Assembly (NCBI GenBank): GCA_004552615.1
Contig: SFNZ01000008.1
Span: forward strand, 1-35,626
From: Bacteroidales bacterium
GTDB lineage: Bacteria > Bacteroidota > Bacteroidia > Bacteroidales > UBA932
DNA: 35,626 nucleotides
Direction of reading: 5' to 3'
Of this stretch, positions 23,816-33,571 are shown one piece after another. Each line of letters opens with the position of its first letter. The first letter of the stretch is position 1. The notes below the pieces were generated by a model. It saw only the letters and a program-made list of their open reading frames with translations, had not been told where the DNA came from and ran no database searches. A program made the position numbers and the translations under genes.

Positions 23816-26800
23816 TTGGAAAGGCTTATCAAAAAGGCAGCTAAAATATTATACCTCATAGGGATAGCATTGGTGACGGTCATCATCGCCGCCGGTATTG
23901 CCGTGCAGGCACCGGGAGTACAGACAAGGGCTGCGAGGAAGGCCATCTCCATGATAAGCGACAAGATTGACGGCAGGATAGAGGTCGGGAAGATACACGC
24001 CAATCCATTCAAGGCTGTGGTAATCAAAGATATAGCCATTATCGACACAAACCCTTTCACCGACAGTGCCGGCAATGTTGCATGCGACACTCTTTTCCGT
24101 GCCGAATATATCACTGCCACATTCGGGCTGAAGAGTCTTCTTGGAGGCGCGGGCTTCCACCTGAACACGGCCACAGTCGAGAACGCCATGATGTACCTGT
24201 CCATCGAACCGGGAGACAGCATTTCCAGCAGCAACAATCTAAAGCGCATTTTCAGGCTGAAGAAGAGGACTGAGGAAAAGGAGAAAAGCGACAAGGAGGT
24301 ATTCTCCATATCCAAAGTCAGGATCAGGAACATGGCTTTCCTCATGGAAAATTTCCGAAAGGACCAGTCCAAGTTCGGCGAAGGAGGAATAAACTGGTTC
24401 GACATGGAAGTCAGGGACATAAATATAAGCGGAAGGAAGCTCAGGATGAAGGGACCGGTGATGTCGGGACTATGCGACAGCCTCTCATTCAGGGAGAAAA
24501 GCGGCTATGTGTGCCGGCGGATTTCCGGAGAAGCCACGGTCGGAAACGGAAAGACTTCCATCACCTCGCTTCATATCGCCGACAATTGGTCCGACATATA
24601 TTTCCCGGAATTCGTGATGACTTATGAGAACACCGCATCCTGGTCGGAATTCGTGACAGCCGTCAGGATGACCGGACATATAGACCGGAGCCACGTAAGT
24701 CTCGGAACAATCGGATACTTCGCCCCTTCACTAGCCGGAAAGACGATGGAGGCAGACCTGGACGGGGATGTGGACGGATTCGTCAGCAGACTGTCACTCA
24801 AGGGATTGAACATAGCCACTCCCGGCCTGTCCGGAAAAATCAGCGGAACTGTCAATGGGCTTCCGGACGTGGAGGACATGATCATATCAGCTGACATCCG
24901 GAATCTCGGGTTCACTTCCGCCGGCCTGGAAGACTTCATCTGCGGATGGGCACCTTCCACGAATCTCGGAATGTCCCGTTTCTGCGAAGGCGAGATGCTC
25001 ACTTTCAACGGAAAACTGAACGGCAGACTGAATGATTTCCGGGTGGCCGGCAATATCGGCGGAGGTATCGGGTCGGCAAGCACGGACCTCAACATCAGGA
25101 ACCTGATCCGGAAAGACCGGCCCATGGACATCGGGGGCAGGATAATCACAGACGACCTGAATATCAGGAAGGTACTCGGCAGCGGGCCTGTAGATGAATG
25201 CAGCCTCAGGACCTCGGCCACGGCAAGAATCGGGAAAGACACCACGGAGCTGAGCATTGACTCACTCTTCGTGGACAGGCTGAACATGAATGACTACGAC
25301 TACTCCGGAATTGTTGCGGCCGGCAAGTTCAGCGGCAACACCTTCGACGGAAGAATCGTCTGCAGCGACCCGAACCTGAATTTCCTGTTCCAGGGAATTT
25401 TCACATTCTCCACGAAGACCAGGAACGCGATTTACCAGTTCTACGCCAATCTGGGATATGCCGACCTGAATGCGCTCAATATCGACAAGAGGGGGATTTC
25501 GCGCGTAAGCCTCAGCACGCAGGCGAATTTCACCAGAATCAGCGGAGAGGACATCATAGGCAACATTGACATCCGGAACATCATGCTGGAAGACGAGCAC
25601 GGCAGGCACGACATCGGGGACATCGGCATTGCCTCGCTTACCAACAACGACATCAACCGCATACGTTTCACTTCGAGATTCGCAGACGCATCCTATTCCG
25701 GAAGCAAGTTCCTGGCAAGCTTCATCCGCGACATTCAGGCCGCCACGACCATGAAAGCCCTTCCGTCTCTCTACACCGGAGAGCAGTGTGCATGGGAAAA
25801 CAATCATTACGACCTCGCCCTGAATTTCCACGACAGCCGGGACGTCCTTTCATTCTTCGCTCCGGGCACTTATATCGCAGACAGCACATCATTGAAACTC
25901 AGGCTGGAACGAGACGGAAAGCTGAGCGCAGACCTCAAATCGGGAAGAATAGCATACAACGACAAATACATCAAGGACCTGAAACTCTCGGTCAGGAATC
26001 CGGAGAAAGCATTGGCAGCCACCCTCAAGGCAGGAGAAATCTCCGCAAGGCCGATAATGATGAAGGCGGCATGCCTGGGAGTGGAAGCCTGCGATGATTC
26101 CTTGCGACTTTCATACTATTATGACAACACCCGGGGAAAACAAGAGGGAAACAGAGGATCCCTGAGCATGGACGGAAGGCTATTCCGCAATGAGGCAGGA
26201 AAACTCTCGGCCAGCGCCGTAATACTGCCTTCTTCGATAATGTTCAACTCGACTCAATGGGCGATAAAGTCCAGGGAGCTCATCTACGGAGACGCCTCCG
26301 CGAGCATTGACGGCTTCAGCATATCCAGCCACAACCAGTCCATCAAGGTGGACGGAGGATGGGCGAAAGAAAAGAGCGACACCCTCGGCATCGCATTGGA
26401 CAGATTCGGTCTGGAATTACTCAACAGCCTGACATCCAAGGATATGGGCATTGCCGGCAAGGTAACCGGAAAGGCGATGATAATATCTCCTACAATGGAA
26501 AGCGCAGGTATACTGCTGAATCTGCTTTGCGACTCCACTGCATTCGCAGGACGGAACATGGGAACACTCCGGCTCGCAAGCGTGTGGGAAGAGGAAGCAC
26601 GCAAGTTCAATATTGTCTGCAGGAATCTCATCGAAGGCAGGCAGACCATCAACCTGATGGGAGACTATTATCCGTCATCAAAGGAAATTGCCGGAAATAT
26701 TGACCTTGCGGGAACTGACCTGGGCTATGCCGCGCCATTCCTCAATACGGTATTCTCCGACATAGGCGGTGCTGTCTCCGGAAAAATCAGGTTCAGCGGT

Positions 26801-28408
26801 CCCGTATCCGCGCTGGAGATATCAAGCGAAGGGCTTGTACTCGACCGGGCAAAACTGAAAGTGGCATTCACCGGCGTGGAATACACGGCAACAGGACCTG
26901 TCAGCCTGAATTCCTCCGGAGCGACTTTCGAAAAGGTGAACATCTCAGACAGGTACGGTGCAGGCGGGACAGTAAGCGGAGGCATAGGGTGGAACCATTT
27001 CAAGGACATGAACTTCGGTACGCACATCGATTTCAACAGGATGCTCGTCCTGGACACCGGTGAAGCGGACAACTCGACTTTCTACGGCAACCTTCATGCG
27101 ACCGGCAACATGGACATCACCGGACCGCTGAACGCTCTTCTGTTGAGCGCGACCGCAAGGACGGCAAAGTCCGGGGCCCTGCACATTCCGTTGGGAGGCT
27201 CGGAATCTGCCGGAGTATCCAACCTCCTGACCTTCAAGGAGCCTGAAACGGTAAGGATTGTGGATCCTTATGACGAGATAGTCAAGAAGATGAAGACCAA
27301 GGAGAAGAAACCGGGGGACCTCGCCGTGAAGTTGAGGGTCACTGCAACGCCTGAAGTCGAAGCGGACATCGAGATTGACAAGGCTTCCGGAAACGTCCTT
27401 ACCGGCAGCGGCAACGGCCTGATTGATCTGGACATACGGCCGAGCAAAGGGGTTTTCAGCATCAACGGCAACTACAACATAACCCAGGGCAATTTCCATT
27501 TCGTGGCCCTTGGCATTGCCAAAAGGGACTTCAGCATACTGGACGGCAGCACCGTCAGGTTCAACGGTGATGTGATGGACAGTGACCTGGACATCAATGC
27601 CGTATACAAGACCAAGGCCTCAATCGGCACTCTCATCGCAGACACCACGTCAACGGCGACGAGAAGGCTGGTGGAATGCCAGATATCCATCAGCGACAAG
27701 ATCAGGAATCCGCGGCTCGGCTTCGCGATAAACATCCCGGACCTCGACCCGACCACGCAGGCAAGGGTGGAATCCGCCCTTAACACCCAGGACAAGGTAC
27801 AGAAACAGCTTCTGGCACTGCTGATTACGAACAGTTTCATACCTGACGAGCAGTCAGGCGTGACGAACATGACATCATCCACATTGTATTCCAACGTCAC
27901 GGAGATAATGGCCGGGCAGCTGAACAATATCCTGCAGAAACTGAACATCCCGTTAGACTTCGGACTGGACTACCAGCAGAACATGAGCGGCACGGACATT
28001 TTCGACGTGGCCCTGTCCACCGCATTGTTCAACAACAGGGTAATCGTGAACGGGACCCTCGGCAACAGGCAGTTCGACACAGGTAGTTCCGGCAGCGAAT
28101 TCGTAGGTGACCTGGACATTGACGTGAAGCTCACCAATTCGGGAGCGCTGAGACTGAATCTCTTCTCGCATTCGGCCGACCAGTACACGAATTATTTGGA
28201 CAACTCCCAGCGCAACGGGCTCGGACTTACCTACCAGAAGGAATATGACCGCACCGGAGATTTCTTCAGGAATCTGTTCAAGGGGCGGAAGAAACGCCAG
28301 GAGGCCGAAGCCGCAAGGCAGCAGGAACTGATGAATCAGGAGAAAGTGAAAATCGTCATCGGGCCGGACGGGTCCGGGGACAAAAAAAGGAAGAAAAATG
28401 CAAAATAA
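23816..28408 (+). CDS. tamB: TamB-like translocation/assembly protein
   Basis: 1530 residues, read from a TTG at 23816; no in-frame ATG precedes the membrane anchor. The N-terminus has a helix (ILYLIGIALVTVIIAAGIAV, about 11-30) and then long beta-rich AsmA/TamB-like sequence through the periplasm. The last 300 or so residues match the DUF490/TamB C-terminal domain: GNVLTGSGNGLIDLDI, GNYNITQGNFHF, DSDLDINAVYKT and GTLGNRQFD. The charged tail (RKKRQEAEAARQQ and KKRKKNAK) is typical of Bacteroidota. TamB is thought to bridge the envelope and help outer-membrane protein or phospholipid transport with a BamA/TamA-family partner, not seen here. Its stop overlaps the rsmI-like start by 11 bp. Confidence 0.92.
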   Translation: MERLIKKAAKILYLIGIALVTVIIAAGIAVQAPGVQTRAARKAISMISDKIDGRIEVGKIHANPFKAVVIKDIAIIDTNPFTDSAGNVACDTLFRAEYITATFGLKSLLGGAGFHLNTATVENAMMYLSIEPGDSISSSNNLKRIFRLKKRTEEKEKSDKEVFSISKVRIRNMAFLMENFRKDQSKFGEGGINWFDMEVRDINISGRKLRMKGPVMSGLCDSLSFREKSGYVCRRISGEATVGNGKTSITSLHIADNWSDIYFPEFVMTYENTASWSEFVTAVRMTGHIDRSHVSLGTIGYFAPSLAGKTMEADLDGDVDGFVSRLSLKGLNIATPGLSGKISGTVNGLPDVEDMIISADIRNLGFTSAGLEDFICGWAPSTNLGMSRFCEGEMLTFNGKLNGRLNDFRVAGNIGGGIGSASTDLNIRNLIRKDRPMDIGGRIITDDLNIRKVLGSGPVDECSLRTSATARIGKDTTELSIDSLFVDRLNMNDYDYSGIVAAGKFSGNTFDGRIVCSDPNLNFLFQGIFTFSTKTRNAIYQFYANLGYADLNALNIDKRGISRVSLSTQANFTRISGEDIIGNIDIRNIMLEDEHGRHDIGDIGIASLTNNDINRIRFTSRFADASYSGSKFLASFIRDIQAATTMKALPSLYTGEQCAWENNHYDLALNFHDSRDVLSFFAPGTYIADSTSLKLRLERDGKLSADLKSGRIAYNDKYIKDLKLSVRNPEKALAATLKAGEISARPIMMKAACLGVEACDDSLRLSYYYDNTRGKQEGNRGSLSMDGRLFRNEAGKLSASAVILPSSIMFNSTQWAIKSRELIYGDASASIDGFSISSHNQSIKVDGGWAKEKSDTLGIALDRFGLELLNSLTSKDMGIAGKVTGKAMIISPTMESAGILLNLLCDSTAFAGRNMGTLRLASVWEEEARKFNIVCRNLIEGRQTINLMGDYYPSSKEIAGNIDLAGTDLGYAAPFLNTVFSDIGGAVSGKIRFSGPVSALEISSEGLVLDRAKLKVAFTGVEYTATGPVSLNSSGATFEKVNISDRYGAGGTVSGGIGWNHFKDMNFGTHIDFNRMLVLDTGEADNSTFYGNLHATGNMDITGPLNALLLSATARTAKSGALHIPLGGSESAGVSNLLTFKEPETVRIVDPYDEIVKKMKTKEKKPGDLAVKLRVTATPEVEADIEIDKASGNVLTGSGNGLIDLDIRPSKGVFSINGNYNITQGNFHFVALGIAKRDFSILDGSTVRFNGDVMDSDLDINAVYKTKASIGTLIADTTSTATRRLVECQISISDKIRNPRLGFAINIPDLDPTTQARVESALNTQDKVQKQLLALLITNSFIPDEQSGVTNMTSSTLYSNVTEIMAGQLNNILQKLNIPLDFGLDYQQNMSGTDIFDVALSTALFNNRVIVNGTLGNRQFDTGSSGSEFVGDLDIDVKLTNSGALRLNLFSHSADQYTNYLDNSQRNGLGLTYQKEYDRTGDFFRNLFKGRKKRQEAEAARQQELMNQEKVKIVIGPDGSGDKKRKKNAK

Positions 28409-29117
28409 CGCAAAAGGAAGGCTTTTCCTAATACCCTCCCCTCTCGGGGACAATGACCCGCGCGAAGTGATTCCGGAAGGAGTCCTGTCATTGCTTCCGA
28501 AAATCAACATATATGTCGTGGAGGCAGTGAGGACTGCCCGGAGATATCTCTCGGCAGCCGGACTGAAAGGCCATATACAGGATCTGGATTTCCATGAACT
28601 GAACGAGCACACCACGCCAGCGGAAGTCGAGGCTCTGATACCATTGTTCGACGGAGGGCAGGATGTGGGGCTGATAACGGAGGCGGGGCTGCCGGCAGTG
28701 GCGGATCCGGGTTCACAGCTCGTGAAACTTTGTCACCGCCACGGTATTGAGGTGGTACCGATGTCAGGCCCTTCATCCCTGATGCTGGCTCTCATGGCTT
28801 CAGGCCTGAACGGACAGTCATTCGCATTCATGGGATATCTCCCGGCCAAGACGGATGAACGAAGGCAGGCTCTCAGGACCATAGAGAAGCATTCCGCTGC
28901 AGCCCGGCAGACAAAAATCTTCATCGAGACACCTTACAGGAACGATTCGCTGCTGGCCGACATCCTTTCGGTATGCCAGCCTTCCACGGAATTGTGCCTT
29001 GCCGCTGACATCACCCTGCCGGACGCCACCATCCACACCAGGACCGTGAGCGAGTGGAAACGCTGCAATACCGTGATAGGCAAGCGTCCGTGCGTCTTCC
29101 TGATACTTGCACATTGA
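28398..29117 (+). CDS. rsmI: RsmI-like tetrapyrrole-methylase-family methyltransferase
   Basis: 239 residues of the SAM-dependent tetrapyrrole methylase fold. It starts RLFLIPSPLGD, where classical RsmI has a TPIGNL-type motif, and has LITEAGLPAVADPGSQLV matching the RsmI VSDAGTPGISDPG block, then VVPMSGPSSLMLALMASGL. Classical RsmI (2'-O-methylation of C1402 in 16S rRNA) is about 280 residues. This shorter Bacteroidota form lacks the C-terminal extension, and its exact target is less certain. It overlaps tamB by 11 bp. Confidence 0.85.
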   Translation: MQNNAKGRLFLIPSPLGDNDPREVIPEGVLSLLPKINIYVVEAVRTARRYLSAAGLKGHIQDLDFHELNEHTTPAEVEALIPLFDGGQDVGLITEAGLPAVADPGSQLVKLCHRHGIEVVPMSGPSSLMLALMASGLNGQSFAFMGYLPAKTDERRQALRTIEKHSAAARQTKIFIETPYRNDSLLADILSVCQPSTELCLAADITLPDATIHTRTVSEWKRCNTVIGKRPCVFLILAH

Positions 29118-29127
29118 GATTAACCCC

Positions 29128-30432
29128 ATGAAAGCATCATACATAACATTAGGCTGCAAGCTGAATTATGCCGAAACGGCGACCTACGAACGGGGATTCC
29201 TGAAGGCAGGGTTCGAGACCGTGCCATGGAACGGAAAGGCGGACCTGTACGTGGTGAACACATGCTCGGTGACAGGCCAGTCGGACCGCAAATCCAGGAA
29301 CATCATACGCAAGCTTCACAAGACATCGCCAGAGGCCGCAATCGTGGTGACAGGCTGCTATGCACAGCTCAGGAGGCAGGAGGTGGAAGCCATAGAAGGA
29401 GTCAGCCTGGTATTCGGCTCAAATGAGAAAAGTCATTTGGTATCAGACACTCTCGCATTCCTCGAAGGCAGGAAAGCGGCTGTGGAAATGGCTCCGGGGG
29501 CATACCCGGATGAGATTTCCGGAGATGTATTCGCCGCATTTTCCGGCGGCGAGGAACGGACGCGGGCATTCCTCAAGATCCAGGACGGGTGCGACAATTT
29601 CTGCGCATACTGCACCGTACCTTTCGCAAGAGGCCGCAGCCGAAGCATCAGCATTGAGGAGGCCGTCGGAAATGCCGAAAAAATCGCCGCGTCGGGAATC
29701 AGGGAAATAGTGCTGACAGGTGTGAACACGGGAGATTTCGGAAGGCGCTCCGGGGAGAGTTTCCTGGAACTGCTCAAGAGGCTCGACGCCGTGGAGGGGA
29801 TAGAACGCTACAGGATATCGTCCATAGAGCCTAACCTGATCACGGAGGAGATTGTGGACTGGATAGCTTCGGGAACCAAGTTCCAGCCGCATTTCCATAT
29901 CCCCCTGCAGAGCGGCAGCGACACCATCTTGAAGGACGTGGGCAGACATTATGACACGGCTTTCTTCGCTGAAAGAATCGACTACATCCGCAAGAAGATG
30001 AACCCGGCTCCGGGAGAAAGGAATGCCGACGGGACACTCAAGCCATCGGTATTTTTCGGGATTGACGTGATTGCCGGACTACCGGGAGAGACTGACGAAC
30101 TGTTCATGGAGACATACAATTTCCTGAAAGACAGGATACGGCCTGCATTCATCCACATCTTCCCTTATTCCAAGAGGCCGGGAACGAGGTCGGCCCTGAG
30201 AAAAGACCAGGTTCAGGACTGCGTGAAGACCAAGAGGGTGGAGATGCTTGAAAACCTGTGCAGGGAGCTTCACGACGAATTCACGGCATCCCAGAAAGGG
30301 GTGAAGGAGAGAGTGCTTTTCGAGGACAGCTGCCACGACGGGATGATGGGCGGATATACCGGAAATTACATCCGGGTAGAAAGGCCATGGGACCCCGGAC
30401 TCGCCGGTAAAATCGTGGAGGTGACATTATGA
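29128..30432 (+). CDS. mtaB: tRNA t6A37 methylthiotransferase
   Basis: 434 residues from the ATG at 29128; a TTG at 29107 is open but overlaps the previous stop and adds no conserved sequence. Methylthiotransferase layout: an N-terminal UPF0004 domain with three cluster cysteines (Cys10 in LGCKLN, Cys46 in NTCSVT, Cys77 in TGCYAQ), a radical-SAM core with C155xxxC159xxC162 (DGCDNFCAYCTVPFARG), and a C-terminal TRAM-like region. The LGCKLN start favours MtaB over MiaB or RimO. It adds a methylthio group to t6A at A37, making ms2t6A, so it acts after TsaD, encoded 5.5 kb away on the other strand. It overlaps the next gene by ATGA. Confidence 0.93.
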   Translation: MKASYITLGCKLNYAETATYERGFLKAGFETVPWNGKADLYVVNTCSVTGQSDRKSRNIIRKLHKTSPEAAIVVTGCYAQLRRQEVEAIEGVSLVFGSNEKSHLVSDTLAFLEGRKAAVEMAPGAYPDEISGDVFAAFSGGEERTRAFLKIQDGCDNFCAYCTVPFARGRSRSISIEEAVGNAEKIAASGIREIVLTGVNTGDFGRRSGESFLELLKRLDAVEGIERYRISSIEPNLITEEIVDWIASGTKFQPHFHIPLQSGSDTILKDVGRHYDTAFFAERIDYIRKKMNPAPGERNADGTLKPSVFFGIDVIAGLPGETDELFMETYNFLKDRIRPAFIHIFPYSKRPGTRSALRKDQVQDCVKTKRVEMLENLCRELHDEFTASQKGVKERVLFEDSCHDGMMGGYTGNYIRVERPWDPGLAGKIVEVTL

Positions 30433-31388
30433 AGGCAAGGCTTACTTTTCTCGGGACAGGGACCTCCCAGGGGGTGCCTATCATAGGATGCCTCTGCCGG
30501 GTGTGCAGGAGCAATGACTTGAGAGACAAGCGTCTCAGGTCATCAGCACTTGTAGAATACGAAGGGTTGAAGATTCTGGTGGATGCGGGGCCCGATTTCA
30601 GGGTACAGATGCTGAGCCGGGATGTCTCACATTTGGACGCGATTCTCCTGACACACGACCACCGGGACCACACGGGCGGGCTGGATGACGTCCGTTCGCT
30701 GAATTACATCGACCAGCGTGCGGCCGAGATTTATTGTGAGCCGAAAGTCCTTGATTCACTGAAGGAAAGCTATAGCTATGCCTTCGCGGAGGACAAGTAT
30801 CCAGGGGCGCCTGAATGGAGAATACACATCATCGGGGAGGAGCCGTTTTTCGTGGAACCGGCCGATGATGACACTAGGCTCGTATGGGTGCACGACCGGG
30901 GATATTGCTACCGCAGACCTGACGGAAGCCTGATTCCTACCGGAAACAGGAGGTGTATTGCAGCAGAGAGCGTACATGAACCTTACGGCCCGGACGGAGG
31001 TCCTTCCGGCAATGCAGTATCATCCACCGGAAAAGGAGTGGAGATAATTCCGGTGAGGGGGATGCACGACAAGATGCCCGTCCTGGGATTCCGTTTCGGC
31101 AACATAGCTTATCTCACTGACATGAGTTCAATTCCGGAGAGCGAATTCGGAAAGCTGCGCGGTCTGGAGCATGTCACACTGAATACCGTAGGCTACAAGC
31201 CTCATCATTCTCATTTCTCCCTGTACCAGGCTATTGACATTGCCCGGAAAATAGGGGCCCGGCATACTTGGCTAACTCATCTCTCTCACACGTTCCCTTC
31301 CTGGCCGGATTTTGCAGCCAGCCTGAAGGAACTCGCCCCGGACATTGACATTCTCCCGGCCTATGACGGACTGGTGATCGAAGGCTGA
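30429..31388 (+). CDS. PhnP-like metallo-beta-lactamase-fold hydrolase
   Basis: 319 residues. It begins FLGTGTSQGVPIIGC with Cys21, Cys23 and Cys26 (CLCRVC), the structural zinc site of the PhnP group. The MBL motif THDHRDH (His76, His78, Asp80, His81) is followed by LTDMSSI and a THLSHT segment supplying the other metal ligands. Relatives are phosphoribosyl-cyclic-phosphate phosphodiesterases or similar, usually about 250-260 residues. This one carries an extra stretch of about 60 residues (roughly 144-203) between the third and fourth ligand regions. The ATG overlaps the mtaB stop. Its stop is 1 bp from that of the convergent antiporter. Confidence 0.87.
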   Translation: MKARLTFLGTGTSQGVPIIGCLCRVCRSNDLRDKRLRSSALVEYEGLKILVDAGPDFRVQMLSRDVSHLDAILLTHDHRDHTGGLDDVRSLNYIDQRAAEIYCEPKVLDSLKESYSYAFAEDKYPGAPEWRIHIIGEEPFFVEPADDDTRLVWVHDRGYCYRRPDGSLIPTGNRRCIAAESVHEPYGPDGGPSGNAVSSTGKGVEIIPVRGMHDKMPVLGFRFGNIAYLTDMSSIPESEFGKLRGLEHVTLNTVGYKPHHSHFSLYQAIDIARKIGARHTWLTHLSHTFPSWPDFAASLKELAPDIDILPAYDGLVIEG

Positions 31389-31389
31389 A

Positions 31390-32808
31390 TCACCGGCGTT
31401 CTGCCATTGCAGCCTTCTCTTCGGCGATTATCTTTTCCATTTTCTCATATCCCGTGGCAGGACGGTTCCAGAGCAATGCCAGGATGGCGGCGCCTACGAG
31501 ACCGAATATGACTGAAAGAAGGAAAACCATGTTCCAGCCGTGAGCGCTTTCCGCGATAGCTCCGAACACGATTCCCGACACAATCGGGGAAAGATAGCAG
31601 AACAGGCCGCAAATACCATTGGCGGTCGCAGCAGCCCTCTTGGTAGCCTGGTTCGAGCAGGCGATTCCGAGAAGGGCCTGCGGGCCGTAGATGAAGAATG
31701 CCGACAGGACGATGAATGTCACGGTCAGGAAAACATTGTCGGCAGGTGCAAGCCAGAACACCAGCATGCAGAGAGCCGCGAGAAGTGTGCAGATCGCGCT
31801 GGTGCGCACTGCCCTGCCCTTGAAGAACCTGTCGGTCACCCAGCCGGCCAGAAGCATTCCGAGAATTCCGCCGACAATCTCCATTGCTCCGACCACGCTC
31901 GCAGCCACAGTGATATCCAGGCCTTTGTATTGGGTAAGGATGGTCGAGCCCCAGTCGAGGATGGTGAACCGGATGATATAGACGAAGAAGTCAGCTATGG
32001 AGATAATCCAGATGACAGGATTCCTGAGAACCATTTCCCTGATGCTCCTGCGATATATTCTCTTGGTCAGTTCCGGACTTTCTTCCTCCACGGCTTTCTC
32101 CTGGCCGTCAGCATTTTCCGCAGCGTCAATCTCCTCCACGGAAGGGAGGCCAATCGATGCAGGCTCATTCCTGAGCCCGAAGAATATCATTGCGGCACCG
32201 AGGATGGCGAGGATTGCAGGCACCCAGAAGCACCATTGCCATGCGGCATTGGTATATTTGCCGAGAATTGCACCCACGAGCAGGGCGAGAAGTCCGGCTC
32301 CGATGGAGTGGGATGCATTCCAGAGGGACTGTTTGGTGGCAAGCTCGGAAGGCCGTATCCAGTAAGCCATGAGTGACGAGCAAGGAGGATAGCCCATACC
32401 CTGTAGCCAGCCGTTGACAAGCCAGAGGGAGCCCATGAGATAGATGAATCCGATGGTGGCCTTCCCTTCAGCGTCGAGGACCGTGAAGAAGGCATTCACG
32501 TCAGGGATGAATCCGATGGCAATGTTGACGACAGCTGACAACAGCAGGCCGAGGGCCATGAGTCCTTTCTTGTTGGAAATCCTGTCGGAGAGGAATCCGT
32601 TGACAAGACGGGAGATGCCGTAGATGACTCCGTTGAGCGTAAGGAACAGGCCCAGGCGTGTCTTGGTGATTCCGAGCTCGGATTCAAGCGCAGGCATCGC
32701 AATGCTGAAATTTTTCCTGACGAAATAGAAGAGCGCATAGCCTATCATCAGGATGATCAGGGTGCGCCACTGCCAATAATTGTACTTCTTCGTTGTTTGC
32801 TGGTCCAT
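31390..32808 (-). CDS. organophosphate:phosphate antiporter (GlpT/UhpT family MFS)
   Basis: 472 residues with twelve predicted helices. GlpT-family residues are conserved: Arg31 in FYFVRKNFSIAMP (GlpT Arg45), His167 in SLWNASHSIG (GlpT His165) and Arg280 in FFVYIIRFTILDW (GlpT Arg269). The first and last form the phosphate-binding pair. It should import glycerol-3-phosphate or a hexose phosphate in exchange for inorganic phosphate. The long acidic cytoplasmic loop (SVEEIDAAENADGQEKAVEE) sits between helices 6 and 7. No glpQ/glpK neighbours are here, so the exact substrate is open. Confidence 0.92.
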   Translation of the reverse strand: MDQQTTKKYNYWQWRTLIILMIGYALFYFVRKNFSIAMPALESELGITKTRLGLFLTLNGVIYGISRLVNGFLSDRISNKKGLMALGLLLSAVVNIAIGFIPDVNAFFTVLDAEGKATIGFIYLMGSLWLVNGWLQGMGYPPCSSLMAYWIRPSELATKQSLWNASHSIGAGLLALLVGAILGKYTNAAWQWCFWVPAILAILGAAMIFFGLRNEPASIGLPSVEEIDAAENADGQEKAVEEESPELTKRIYRRSIREMVLRNPVIWIISIADFFVYIIRFTILDWGSTILTQYKGLDITVAASVVGAMEIVGGILGMLLAGWVTDRFFKGRAVRTSAICTLLAALCMLVFWLAPADNVFLTVTFIVLSAFFIYGPQALLGIACSNQATKRAAATANGICGLFCYLSPIVSGIVFGAIAESAHGWNMVFLLSVIFGLVGAAILALLWNRPATGYEKMEKIIAEEKAAMAERR

Positions 32809-32860
32809 TATATTACGGTTTTAAAACACTGAGGTAAATATACGTCAAAAACGTTACATT

Positions 32861-33565
32861 TCAAAGGAGATTGTGCGCCACTTCCACGATTGATGTGGCC
32901 CTGAGAAGGCCGGGATGGTCGTATTCCTCCACGATTTCGTGCTGCCAGGTCATCTCGGCCGGGATATAAATGCCCTTGCCGCCGATCTTCAGGACCGGGT
33001 CGATGTCGGACTTGAAGGAATTGCCCACCATCAGCATTTCCGATGGAGTGATACCCAGTCTTGCACACAGGTCGGAATAGACCTCGGGAATCTTCTCAGA
33101 AACAATGTCCACGAGGTCGAAGAAATGTCCGAGTCCGGAACGGCGCAGCTTGTTCTCCTGCTCAAGAAGCTCCCCCTTGGTCAGGAGAGCGATTCTGTAT
33201 CTACCTGATTCACTGAGTCGTGTAAGGGTTTCGACAACTCCCGGGAGCGGGATTGCCGGATTGCGCATTATCCTTCGTCCGGCCTCTTCGATGCGCAATA
33301 TCTGCCCTGCTGTGGCACGTCCTCCGCTGACCCTGACAGCGGTTTCTATCATTGAGAGACAGAATGCCTTGGACCCGTAACCGAGTTCCGGCATATTGTC
33401 CATCTCCGTCCGGAAAAGCTCACTGGCAAGCCATTCCCTTTCCCCGAATTCCGCAAGGACATCGAAACATTCCTGCTCGGCCGCCCTGAACAGCGGCTCA
33501 TTGCTCCACAGCGTGTCATCCGCATCGAAGACCACCGCCTTGATATTGTCGTATTCTGTATTCAT
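32861..33565 (-). CDS. HAD-superfamily phosphatase
   Basis: 234 residues from the ATG at 33563-33565; an ATG six codons upstream lies beyond the -7 element and is disfavoured. HAD motifs: I, VVFDADDTLW with nucleophile Asp14 and acid Asp16; II, ALLTKGE; III, the lysine of SEKIPEVY; IV, MLMVGNSFKSDIDP. The cap is the C1 helical type. Similar to YjjG/phosphoglycolate-phosphatase-like enzymes. Substrate is unknown. It lies 52 bp upstream of the antiporter on the same strand, so co-transcription is plausible, and it may dephosphorylate an imported ester, which is only inference. The start is 6 bp from the -7 element, so the mRNA is probably leaderless. Confidence 0.88.
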   Translation of the reverse strand: MNTEYDNIKAVVFDADDTLWSNEPLFRAAEQECFDVLAEFGEREWLASELFRTEMDNMPELGYGSKAFCLSMIETAVRVSGGRATAGQILRIEEAGRRIMRNPAIPLPGVVETLTRLSESGRYRIALLTKGELLEQENKLRRSGLGHFFDLVDIVSEKIPEVYSDLCARLGITPSEMLMVGNSFKSDIDPVLKIGGKGIYIPAEMTWQHEIVEEYDHPGLLRATSIVEVAHNLL

Positions 33566-33571
33566 AGGGCG

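Noticed and set aside
29107..29127. TTG start for mtaB seven codons upstream
   Set aside because: It overlaps the previous stop, and the conserved protein begins at MKASYITLGCK from the ATG at 29128.
31540..32376. 278-codon plus-strand frame
   Set aside because: It is antisense to the antiporter gene, charged and without motifs.
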